From assembly GCA_002429315.1 (NCBI GenBank), contig DIZC01000083.1, forward strand, positions 1 through 64,000: 64,000 nucleotides of DNA. The letters run 5' to 3'. Below, one piece after another: positions 43,365-51,145 of the stretch. This stretch comes from Alphaproteobacteria bacterium UBA6038. GTDB lineage: Bacteria > Pseudomonadota > Alphaproteobacteria > Micropepsales > Micropepsaceae. The position numbers were made by a program, and so were the translations under genes. Numbering within the stretch: position 1 is the first letter of the stretch; every line of letters begins with the position of its first letter. The notes beneath the pieces are model-generated. The model was not told where the DNA came from, did no database searches, and was given only the letters and a program-made list of their open reading frames with translations.

Positions 43365-45542
43365 TCAGGCTGCCGGGGCGATGTTTAGCGCGGCCTGATC
43401 GGCCCGCATCGCGGCGCCCAGGCTGCGCGCGTCCACCACGCGCTCTTCGGGCAGGTGCAGTCGCGCGAGAGTGCCCCGCCCGTATTCGCTTTGGATGGTG
43501 AAGCGGCCGCCATGCAGTTCCACCAGCGACTTGACGATCGGCAGCCCAAGGCCGACGCCCCCGTGCGAGCGCGCATAGGTGCTTTCCGCTTGCCCGAACG
43601 GTTCCATGATGACCGGAAGCTTGTCGGCGGGAATGCCTTCGCCGTTGTCCTGAACGACCAGATCCACGCCGTCCGCGACGCGCTCGACGCGGAGCTCGAC
43701 CAGGCCCCCTTCGCCCGTGAACTTCACCGCGTTGGAAAGAAGATTGATGAGCGCCTGCCGGAGTCTCACTTCGTCGCCACGCACGAGTACGTCGCAATCG
43801 CCGGCCGAGCGAAACTCTATCTCGTCGTGCGCGTCCACGACGCCAAGCACGGAGAGCGCGTGCTCCACGACGTCGCCAAGGCGCACCAGATGATCTTCGA
43901 GCTCGACTTTGCCCGATTCGATTCGCGCCATGTCGAGAACGTTGTTCAGAACCGCGAGGAGATGACGGCCGCCCTCCGCAATATTGCCGGCGTATTCCTG
44001 CGATTTTGCCGGTGTCACGCGGCTGTCGAGCATGAGTTCGGAAAACCCGATGATCGCATTCAGCGGCGTGCGCAGCTCATGGCTCATGTTCGCGAGGAAA
44101 TGACTCTTTGCGCGGCTTGCCTGCTGGGCGGCTTGCATCGCCAGGCGCAGTTGGGCCTCGACTTCGGTGCGCCGTTCGATTTCGCCGTCCCGTTCCGCCA
44201 GCGTTCTGACCAGCTCCACGTTCTTCTGCGCGATGTCGTTGCGGTGCCGATTTAGCAGCGCGTGGCGGAAGGCGATCCAGGCGAGCAGCAGAATCCCGGC
44301 AAAAATGATGGTTGCGAACACCATCGTCTGGACTTCCGCCTGGGACTTCCGCAGCCGGATGTCGCGCTCGAGCTCGGCCGATTTGAGGTGCGCGATTTCC
44401 AGGTCCTGTCTGGCGAAATCGAATTGGGCGCCAAGCAGCGCGAGGTTGGTTGAAGCGGCGAGCGACCGACCCTCGTCGTCCAGCCGCTTGAATGCCTCGA
44501 AATGCGCCAACGCGAGCGGCAAATCGCCCTTTGTTCGGTACACCACGTACGCGATCTCGTGCATGTCGCGGAACGTGGGCGTGGTGGTTTTCAGATCGAT
44601 GCCGCGAAAGGCTTGCTGCAGATCCGCCGCGGCCGCGTTGAGACGGCCGCGCCGGTATTCGATTTCGGCCTTGGCTCCCCACACGAACCGCGCCTCTCCA
44701 TCGTCCTTCTTGCCCAGCAACACAAGCGCGCGGTCCGCGGCTCGCTCGGCGTCTGCCAGCTTCTGAAGCTTGGCGTAGCTGATGGCGAGACTCTCGAGGA
44801 CGCTGGCCTGCAGGACAGGACTCTTCAGCGCTGTGGCGATGCTCAGCGCCTGCTGAAACTGCGGGATCGCTTGGCCGTAGCGGCCCATCTGCTCATACGC
44901 GAAACCGAGATTGTTCGTGGCCGCGAGCGCAATCGAGAGATCTCCAGGATAGACCTGTACAGCTTCGCGGTAGTAGCGGATCTCGCGATTGAAATCGCGC
45001 GCCTTTTCATACAGGTCGCCGAGGCCGAGCAGCGCAAGCGATTGGCTGCGGGCAATTCCCAACTGGCCGAAAATAGCGTGCGCCCGCTGGTATTCCCTCA
45101 GCGCCGCTGCGAAGTCTCCGCTCGATTCGGCGATTCGCGCGCGTGAGAGCGCGAGATCACCGTCTAACTTCCTAAGCTTTCCGTCATGGGCGGCAAATCG
45201 GGATGCCGTCGTCACAGCGGCGCGTGCTTCCGTTATGCGGCTCGTGCGCATCAGCGCTTCCGCTTCCAGCCAGAGCACGGTTGCTACCGCTTGACGGTAG
45301 CGCGGCGCTCGCCTGTCCCGATCCGCGATGGCGGCCGCGCGTCTCGCCGCGCTCAATGCATCGTCCGGATGCGCCATCATGAGGGTTTGCGTCTGGCGAA
45401 CGAGCCGGTCGAATTCATGCCAGTCGCGCTGCCCCCCCGGTCCCGCAAGGGCGGCGCCGGGGTGAAGGCCGGCGAGCAACAACAGAGCGAGCCACAGCAG
45501 CCGCGGCAAGACGCGCCACGCGGCGCCGGATAGCCGGGGCAT
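43365..45542 (-). CDS. TPR-containing sensor histidine kinase
   Basis: A 725-aa kinase. A signal-anchor (LPRLLWLALLLLAGLHPGAA) is followed by periplasmic TPR-like repeats (about residues 60-370; SLALLGLGDLYEKARDF, ATNNLGFAYEQMGRYGQAIP), a membrane helix near 410 (FATIIFAGILLLAWIAF), a coiled coil, the H-box SHFLANMSHELRTPLNAIIG, the N-box LINLLSNAVKFTGEG and the G-boxes DNGEGIP and GGVGLGLPIV. No receiver domain and no response regulator beside it, so its partner is elsewhere. The ATG at 45542 is chosen because it begins the export signal. Its 5' end faces the peptide gene at 46.1 kb, 534 nt away. Confidence 0.9.
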   Translation of the reverse strand: MPRLSGAAWRVLPRLLWLALLLLAGLHPGAALAGPGGQRDWHEFDRLVRQTQTLMMAHPDDALSAARRAAAIADRDRRAPRYRQAVATVLWLEAEALMRTSRITEARAAVTTASRFAAHDGKLRKLDGDLALSRARIAESSGDFAAALREYQRAHAIFGQLGIARSQSLALLGLGDLYEKARDFNREIRYYREAVQVYPGDLSIALAATNNLGFAYEQMGRYGQAIPQFQQALSIATALKSPVLQASVLESLAISYAKLQKLADAERAADRALVLLGKKDDGEARFVWGAKAEIEYRRGRLNAAAADLQQAFRGIDLKTTTPTFRDMHEIAYVVYRTKGDLPLALAHFEAFKRLDDEGRSLAASTNLALLGAQFDFARQDLEIAHLKSAELERDIRLRKSQAEVQTMVFATIIFAGILLLAWIAFRHALLNRHRNDIAQKNVELVRTLAERDGEIERRTEVEAQLRLAMQAAQQASRAKSHFLANMSHELRTPLNAIIGFSELMLDSRVTPAKSQEYAGNIAEGGRHLLAVLNNVLDMARIESGKVELEDHLVRLGDVVEHALSVLGVVDAHDEIEFRSAGDCDVLVRGDEVRLRQALINLLSNAVKFTGEGGLVELRVERVADGVDLVVQDNGEGIPADKLPVIMEPFGQAESTYARSHGGVGLGLPIVKSLVELHGGRFTIQSEYGRGTLARLHLPEERVVDARSLGAAMRADQAALNIAPAA

Positions 45543-45906
45543 GCCGAAATGCGGCCTAGTGCCGATCGACAGTGCGCCGGTCCCGGCCTTTGCGGTCTTG
45601 CTCGTGCGCCTGCTGTCCAAACCTGATCTCGCTACTTTTTGCTGTCCGTTGCAGTCCGCTGGGGCGGCGGCAGCCTCGACACCCAACGCCCTGCGATTGT
45701 GGCGCAGCGAACTTTATGGCCGGTAAAGCCGGCGATTTCGGCACACTGGATTCCGAAGTTCAGCCCTCCGGCGGCGAGGGCGGTCGGGAAGGGGCGAGTT
45801 GGCTGCCGGAATCTGGCGAAAAAGCATCAGGCAGAGGGTAATTTCCTAAAAATCGCGTGGTTTCCCCGGCTTCGCGGGCAATTTGCCTTCCACGTCCTAA
45901 CCAAAA

Positions 45907-45936
45907 TCCCTAAAATGCAAGCGTCGGTTTTAGGGA
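45907..45936. promoter_or_regulatory. Perfect dyad next to a TTGACA box, upstream of the 57-aa peptide gene
   Basis: TCCCTAAAA-N12-TTTTAGGGA, a 9-bp perfect inverted repeat, followed after one base by TTGACA (45938-45943). It could be an operator over the peptide-gene promoter 130 nt upstream of its ATG, or a hairpin. No good -10 box is visible at 17 bp. Confidence 0.4.
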
Positions 45937-46076
45937 CTTGACAAGGATTAACATTTCGTTGACGTTGTTTACCGTTCCAGCCGGTTGGTTGGGATCGGAA
46001 GCGGCGGCCCTGATGGGGCGGAAACAGCGTCGTCTCTGTATTTTGTAGGTAAGCCTTAACCACGCGGGGAAGAAAT

Positions 46077-46250
46077 ATGCGTACCGAAAAAGGCATGATC
46101 ATTGCCGATCTGGACGTGGAACTGTCAGCGATCGGCGGCTACGACTCCGTGAGCGGCATGCCGGTCGGCTGCCTCCATGGCCCGATCCGTCCGTTCATCC
46201 GTCCCGAGAGCGCGGGCGACGTCCCGAGCCTCGTGGCCACCGAGGAATAG
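46077..46250 (+). CDS. 57-aa peptide, candidate precursor
   Basis: ATG to TAG, with GGGGAAG seven bases upstream. It starts MRTEKGMIIADLDVELSAIG, continues GYDSVSGMPVGCLHGPIRPF and ends IRPESAGDVPSLVATEE. An acidic, leader-like first half ends in a Gly-Gly; the second half has one Cys and a Pro/Arg patch (PIRPFIRP). A strong terminator follows before two related downstream genes, the arrangement used to make a precursor in excess over its processing enzymes. No family recognised. Being a precursor is inference; it might be a regulatory or stress peptide. Confidence 0.6.
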   Translation: MRTEKGMIIADLDVELSAIGGYDSVSGMPVGCLHGPIRPFIRPESAGDVPSLVATEE

Positions 46251-46315
46251 CGGCCAACCGCTATCCTGTTGTCGTCTTGTTTTGTGCTGTGCACCTTTCA
46301 CGGCAGCGCAAGAAT

Positions 46316-46385
46316 TTTGGGCGGTTGCTGTCTTGGCACCCGCCCAAAGATTTCGCAAAAGGAGGCTGCAAAGCCTCCTTTTTTC
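46316..46385 (+). terminator. Tandem stem-loops with terminator after peptide gene
   Basis: First TTTGGGCG ... CGCCCAAA (46316-46348), then AAAAGGAGGCT, loop GCAA, AGCCTCCTTTT and further T (46357-46385). The second is a textbook intrinsic terminator with an 11-bp stem. The cistrons at 46478 and 47316 lie beyond it, so they depend on read-through or their own promoter. Confidence 0.88.
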
Positions 46386-46477
46386 TTGCCACAAGGACAA
46401 CAGGGATTGAACCTCCACGCGTGCGGAAAGGCCGCTGCCTTTTCGGGAGCGATTGCGAGTAGCTACAGGGGCGTACC

Positions 46478-47314
46478 GTGTCCAGCGACACCGAGAAGTT
46501 CTTTCGGATCATCGCCGAACTTGACCGAACTCTGACACCGGGCACCGGTGAGGGATTCTGGTCTGCCAGAGCGATCTTCGCCGAAATGGACCGGTCGTTC
46601 CTGAACGGCTGGAGCATCTGCCGGGTCAAGGAGATTCTCGACGAGAAAGAGCTGCTCGTCTTTCGCGACCGCAATGCCCTGACGATCAACATCACCAAGG
46701 GCTATGCGGTTTCGCTGGCGCTGATCGAGCGGCCGCCCCACAGCCTGTTTCTTTATCCGCAGCACTACATGGCGAGAAATGTCGGACATGCGCCGCTCAG
46801 GGTGCGGCGCTACACACCCGACCGGCCGATCCAGAACGACATCTACGATCCGAATGTGCGACTCGAACTTCGCGAGGAATTCGAGCTTCAGCCTGGCGAT
46901 TTGGTTGAGCGCAACGGATATACCGATGTGCTGGACTGGGAGTCCCCAGGAACGACCGGCCACGTCCTCCGTCTGCATTCGGAAGGGCTCGGCTATTATG
47001 AATGGGCCTTCGACCGCAAAACCCTGGCACCCAGCGGCGCCACGGTGCTCGACAGCTTTTCGAGCCAGGTGACCACCGCCATGCAGATGCTGACCGCCTT
47101 GGGCATACCGGTGGACCAGGATTTCATCGCCACGGGGCTAGCTTCACCATACTTTCATGTGCGGTGGGAAACCCTGAAGATGGTCAGCCAACTCGCGCCC
47201 GAGCGCACCCAGGAAACGCTGGAGCAGCTGAAAGACGATCCGCATCCTGCCATCCGCAAGGCGGTAGAGCGGACGTTTGCGATGAACGCTTCCGCCCAAA
47301 GCGCGAGCAACTGA
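46478..47314 (+). CDS. Cupin-like protein with HEAT-like C-terminus (A)
   Basis: A 278-aa protein starting at GTG with AGGGG upstream. The middle (residues 60-180) is beta-rich: TINITKGYAVSLALI, LELREEFELQPGDLVERNGY and TGHVLRLHSEGLGYYEWAFD, as in a double-stranded beta-helix. The last 60 residues look like HEAT repeats (FHVRWETLKMVSQLAPERTQ, LKDDPHPAIRKAVERTF). No signal peptide. It is followed after one base by a protein of the same layout, and preceded by a 57-aa peptide gene. I know no characterised member. An oxygenase or peptide-binding role is inferred from the fold only. Confidence 0.55.
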   Translation: MSSDTEKFFRIIAELDRTLTPGTGEGFWSARAIFAEMDRSFLNGWSICRVKEILDEKELLVFRDRNALTINITKGYAVSLALIERPPHSLFLYPQHYMARNVGHAPLRVRRYTPDRPIQNDIYDPNVRLELREEFELQPGDLVERNGYTDVLDWESPGTTGHVLRLHSEGLGYYEWAFDRKTLAPSGATVLDSFSSQVTTAMQMLTALGIPVDQDFIATGLASPYFHVRWETLKMVSQLAPERTQETLEQLKDDPHPAIRKAVERTFAMNASAQSASN

Positions 47315-47315
47315 A

Positions 47316-48218
47316 ATGGCCATTTCCATTGCAGCCAAAACGAATCCCCCGCCGGTTGAGGTCGGAGATTTCATCGGTGCGATCCGCAACGCCTACAAGG
47401 GCAATTCCGTCGAGGCGATGCAGGTGGTCGCCGAGAAATTCCAAGCCCTTGCCGCCAACCGTGAGTTCATCCGGGATGCGCTGCTGGCGGAGCTGAAACG
47501 TATTGCCGCCGAACGCCACAACCTGGGGAGCTTCGCGCCGCAGTCGTTCATCATTCACCGGGCCCCACCTTTCTCGCTGCGGCTGAATTTGTGGCTTCCG
47601 CCGGTCGGCAGCTCGCGCAAGATCCAGCAGGAGGCGCGGATCTACTCTTACGAGAAGGCGCACGATCACAATTTCAGCCTGCTCACCGTCGGCGCCGGCG
47701 GGCCGGGCTACAACACCCGCGTATATGAATACGACCGCAACGCAATCGAAGGGTATGAAGGCGAGCCGGTGGAGATGACCCATCTCGAGGACACCTCTCT
47801 GCCGCTGGGCAAGGCGATGATCTATCGCCCCTTCCAGGACATTCATGTCCAACTGCCGCCGGAAGAGCCCTCGATGTCGCTCAATCTCCTCGTGGAGGAA
47901 AAGGAGATTGTGGAGCAGCCGCAATATTTCTTCGATCTCAAAAGCAGCACCGTCATTCCCATGAACGACAACGAAGTGGGGCGGCGCGTGAGTTTCCTCC
48001 AGGCGGTTGGGCACTTTGCCGACGACACCTGCGCCTCGCTGCTGTTCGACGTTGCCCGCCAAAGCCGCAACCCGGCCTTTCGCGCCGCCGCGGTGCATGC
48101 CATCCGCACCGGCTTTCCGGAGCGCCAGTCCGAACTGGAGCAGCTGGCCCGGGCCGACGGCCATCCGCTGGTGCTGCGGGAAACGCAGGCGACCCGTGCC
48201 GAAATGGTGACGGCATAG
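47316..48218 (+). CDS. Cupin-like protein with HEAT-like C-terminus (B)
   Basis: A 300-aa protein of the same layout as its neighbour. Cupin-type metal ligands are visible: His116 and His118 in YEKAHDHNFSLLTVG, Glu138 in RVYEYD and His177 in FQDIHVQLPPEE, the usual 3-His/1-Glu set. The C-terminal part (VSFLQAVGHFADDTCASLLF, then AFRAAAVHAIRTGFPE) resembles HEAT repeats. It could be an iron-dependent dioxygenase acting on a peptide or small molecule; the HEAT part may hold the partner. Neighbour A lacks a clear HxH, so A may be a non-catalytic partner. No named family is recognised. Confidence 0.6.
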   Translation: MAISIAAKTNPPPVEVGDFIGAIRNAYKGNSVEAMQVVAEKFQALAANREFIRDALLAELKRIAAERHNLGSFAPQSFIIHRAPPFSLRLNLWLPPVGSSRKIQQEARIYSYEKAHDHNFSLLTVGAGGPGYNTRVYEYDRNAIEGYEGEPVEMTHLEDTSLPLGKAMIYRPFQDIHVQLPPEEPSMSLNLLVEEKEIVEQPQYFFDLKSSTVIPMNDNEVGRRVSFLQAVGHFADDTCASLLFDVARQSRNPAFRAAAVHAIRTGFPERQSELEQLARADGHPLVLRETQATRAEMVTA

Positions 48219-48403
48219 CCCATCGCGTGGCGGTTCCGGCGCAAGACAAGCACCCACTCCTCTGCTTCGCAGAGGCTGTCCGATGGGGCACGGTCTCGAA
48301 GCGATGCCCCCGGAGGTCGGGTGTCGGGCGAGAGTTCGCAGGAGTGGATTTCGTCTTCAAACGGCGCTTGCACGCTGTCAGGCGCGTCGTGGCATGTGCG
48401 GCT

Positions 48404-49561
48404 TCAAGCCGCCTCCTCGAAGTCGCTGCAGATCGGGATTTTCACGGTGGCTGTGGTGCCGGCGCCGACGCTGCTTTCCACGAAGAATTCGCCTCCCAGG
48501 TTCTGCGCCAGAGACTTGACGATCGCCAGGCCTAGTCCGCTGCCGGGCCTCAGCTCGTTTCCTTGATGAACCCTAAGAAACGGTTGCCCGATCAGGCGCA
48601 GCTTATCGGGCGGAATGCCTGTGCCCCGATCGCGCACACTGAGTTCGACGCATTCGCCGCGTCCGTCCCGCGCCAGCGCAATCTCGACTATACCGCCGCT
48701 CGGGGTGAATTTGACTGCATTCGAACCGAGGTTAAGCAGGATTTGGCTCAATGCCTTCTCGTTTGCGCGTACGACCGCATTCCGCGACTTGTCGGTGAAT
48801 CGGATTTCGACTGAGTCGGGCTTTGCATATTCGCTGAGGATGCGCAAAGGCTGACGCAAGGCGATCGCGACTTGCACTGGTTCCGTCGCAACTGAATCGC
48901 CGTTTGTGATCCTCGTGAGATCAAGTACGTCATTGACGATTCCCAGCAGCAACTTACCGCTGAGATGAATGTCGTTCGCATAACTCTTGTAGCGTGGACT
49001 CAGCGGACCGAAGAGCTCCCGCGCCAGGCACTCGGAGAAGCCGATGATCGCATTCAGAGGCGTCCGAAGATCGTGACTGGCGTTGGCGAGGAACATGGTT
49101 CTGCTTGCGCTTTCGTCACGCAACTTGCTGGCGGCTTGCAGCCATGATCGCAGGACGATCAGCTGGAGAGCGCTCACCAGCACAAAGCAAGCGAATGCGA
49201 AAGGGGCTGCCGTTCTGGCGAATGTTGCGCCAGGCGTTGCCGCATTCCATGCGAGATACGCGATCACGGCGCCGCGCGCGTCCCGGACCGGGAAGGAGGC
49301 CGTCGACCGCGATCCATGGTCCGACCAGGCCAGGCCGGCAATATGGAAATCGGTCTCGAGTCTGACGAGGCCGGCTGCATCGAGCGGCAGGAGATACACC
49401 AGGACGAAGTGCCGGGAAAGTGTAGTCCGAGCGCGGCTATCGTTCGGCACAATGCGCTCGGCCGCGCCGAGAAATATCCGTTTGCCAACCCTGACAAAGC
49501 CCGTCGCCGAGCTCGGAGGTACGCGCACGACCCGCAGTGGCGTCATAGACGTGCTTGGCAC
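48404..49561 (-). CDS. Sensor histidine kinase lacking its N-terminus
   Basis: The first 110 residues look like the second half of an extracellular CHASE4-type sensor (VGKRIFLGAAERIVPNDSRA, then LDAAGLVRLETDFHIAGL). One membrane helix (FAFACFVLVSALQLIVL) precedes a normal kinase: H-box TMFLANASHDLRTPLNAIIG, NLGSNAVKFTPSGG, DRGTGIP, GSGLGLAIVKSL. The first membrane helix and start of the sensor are missing, and IS1595 sequence begins within about 40 nt. The GTG at 49561 or ATG at 49546 may be a makeshift start. Probably a truncated, mis-anchored kinase. The Asp in the H-box (HDLRTP) is normal for a subgroup. Confidence 0.8.
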   Translation of the reverse strand: MPSTSMTPLRVVRVPPSSATGFVRVGKRIFLGAAERIVPNDSRARTTLSRHFVLVYLLPLDAAGLVRLETDFHIAGLAWSDHGSRSTASFPVRDARGAVIAYLAWNAATPGATFARTAAPFAFACFVLVSALQLIVLRSWLQAASKLRDESASRTMFLANASHDLRTPLNAIIGFSECLARELFGPLSPRYKSYANDIHLSGKLLLGIVNDVLDLTRITNGDSVATEPVQVAIALRQPLRILSEYAKPDSVEIRFTDKSRNAVVRANEKALSQILLNLGSNAVKFTPSGGIVEIALARDGRGECVELSVRDRGTGIPPDKLRLIGQPFLRVHQGNELRPGSGLGLAIVKSLAQNLGGEFFVESSVGAGTTATVKIPICSDFEEAA

Positions 49562-49596
49562 CGCTGAGAGGCAGACAAAGTGGAATTGCTATGCAG

Positions 49597-50131
49597 CTAT
49601 CGCGGCTGCCGCAGCCGCGATTTGTCAGGGCCTAGCCCTCGCGCTGCCTTTGGTGGCTCCACGCCGCCAACGTGGGTTTCATCGATCTCTACGATCTTGT
49701 TCCGTCCGCCAAGCATGGACCGGAGTGGGTCTTGCGTCATGGCGAGGCGAATGCGGTGACTAAGGAACCACGCGCTCTGGTAAGAAATGCCGAGTTCGCG
49801 CTTTAGCTGATTTGCGCTGATACCCTTCTTGCTGGAACACATAAGATGGATCGCCAGAATCCACTTGCCGAGCGGAATGGGCGAGTCCTCAAAGATCGAT
49901 CCAACGCGGACGGTGAACTGGCTGCGGCAGTGGTAGCATTTCCATAGCGTGCCGGACCTCGCCTTCGGGGTTCTTTTTGCTTGGCTTTGTCCGGACGCCT
50001 TCTAGGCGGCTAATACGGTCGGTAGCGCCGCAATGAGGGCAAGTCGGGCCGTTGGGCCAGCGCAGCTTTTCGATCATCTCGAAAGCCTTGGCTTCGTCCG
50101 AAACCACCTTAGAAAGTTGCGCGAGGTTCAT
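49597..50131 (-). pseudogene. IS1595-family transposase remnant
   Basis: From the ATG at 50131: KVVSDEAKAFEMIEKLRWPN, then GPTCPHCGATDRISRLEG, the zinc-ribbon of IS1595 transposases. A shift near 49950 is needed to continue WKCYHCRSQFTVRVGSIFED, CSSKKGISANQLKRELGI and the first catalytic Asp in VEIDETHVGG. The rest of the DDE domain is gone, replaced by the kinase region. A perfect hairpin, ATCGCGGCTG-CCG-CAGCCGCGAT (49599-49621), marks the joint. It is clearly related to, but not identical with, the intact copy at 62.9 kb. Confidence 0.85.
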
Positions 50132-50207
50132 GGCTTCCGCCCTCAATTCCTAGCCTAGAATCTAGGGATTTAGAGTGGGTTTGTCAACTAGATAATCGCC
50201 CAAATCC

Positions 50208-50474
50208 TCGCGCCATGCTTCACTAGGACGGAGTGCGACCGGCTACGGCCGCTCCGAAGCAGGGGGTAAACTTACTTCCATAATTGCAATGCTGAGCCGC
50301 CCTAAGGGTGCAACTATTGAGCAAATGACGGCGGCTACGGGATGGCAACCCCATTCGGTACGTGGCGCCATGTCCGGTGCGCGAGAGCAAAAAGTTCGAG
50401 CGGCGCCGACCGCCAAGCACAAACTCCCGACCCTCACTTGGAGGCCGAAGTGTAGGTCTCCACTCTGGAGGTAG
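50208..50474 (+). pseudogene. DUF3489 fragment
   Basis: GGKLTSIIAMLSRPKGATIE, then QMTAATGWQPHSVRGAMSGA is the winged-helix-like DUF3489 motif common on alphaproteobacterial mobile elements. The frame is open on both sides, but the family C-terminus (usually a KKLG segment) is replaced by unrelated residues, and the only ATG lies inside the motif. It is a fragment, beside the IS1595 remnant. Confidence 0.65.
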
Positions 50475-51145
50475 AGACTGGCGCCAAAGGCCGCGGAATT
50501 TTCCCTGATCGGAGTCTCTTCGGCGGCGGCGGAGAATGCGCATGCATAAAAATTGCGGCGCAATGCGTCGGATTTTGCGACGGAGTCTACGAGGCGCGGT
50601 TCGAGAGAATTGGAGTGGTACAGCTGAAAAATCCACGCGAACTCTGCTCTCTCAAAGGCGCGGACTGCAGAGCACGTTGCATCGCAAACGAGAACGAAGT
50701 ACCTCAGCCCATGAGATCCAGGCCACATGGTGGAAGGTTGCAGATTCCGCTATGGTTCGAGTACAGTGCAGGCCACATTACAGTCGGTCAACAGGCTTTC
50801 CCGAAACCGTCACAATTGCTTCACCAAGTTCTCACCCGACAATTTGTAGTTTGAAATCGAGTTTTGTTGGAAAGCGGTAGAGAGTGGAGGCGAAAGTCTT
50901 GTTCAGCGCAATCTCAAGCGAGGTGCGCGCCCATTTTTCGCCGAAAATACAATTTCTCTGCAAACTGTCGGTTGACAGTATTCTAGGCCCGGGCATTCTT
51001 TCATAGACTGCACGTTGGGGTGGGTCGCGCTGTTTGTGCGCTCTCTGCCAACATGCTACGCTGCGGTGATTTACTAATGCGCCGCCATGGGGGCGTGCGG
51101 AGCGATTGAATTAAATCAAAACGCTGACGAGCGATGGGTGTTACA
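50475..51145. other. Upstream region of the peptidase gene
   Basis: About 670 nt, lower in GC than its surroundings, with no recognisable gene. A TTGACA box (50972-50977) with a weak TTCTTT at about 18 bp is a possible promoter for the plus-strand pair that follows. The stretch at 50480-50880 contains only short Arg/Ser-rich shadow frames. Confidence 0.35.

Noticed and set aside
48259..48275. Hairpin CCTCTGC-TTC-GCAGAGG between the cupin gene and the truncated kinase
   Set aside because: The stem is short and no T-run follows, so it is not supported as a terminator.
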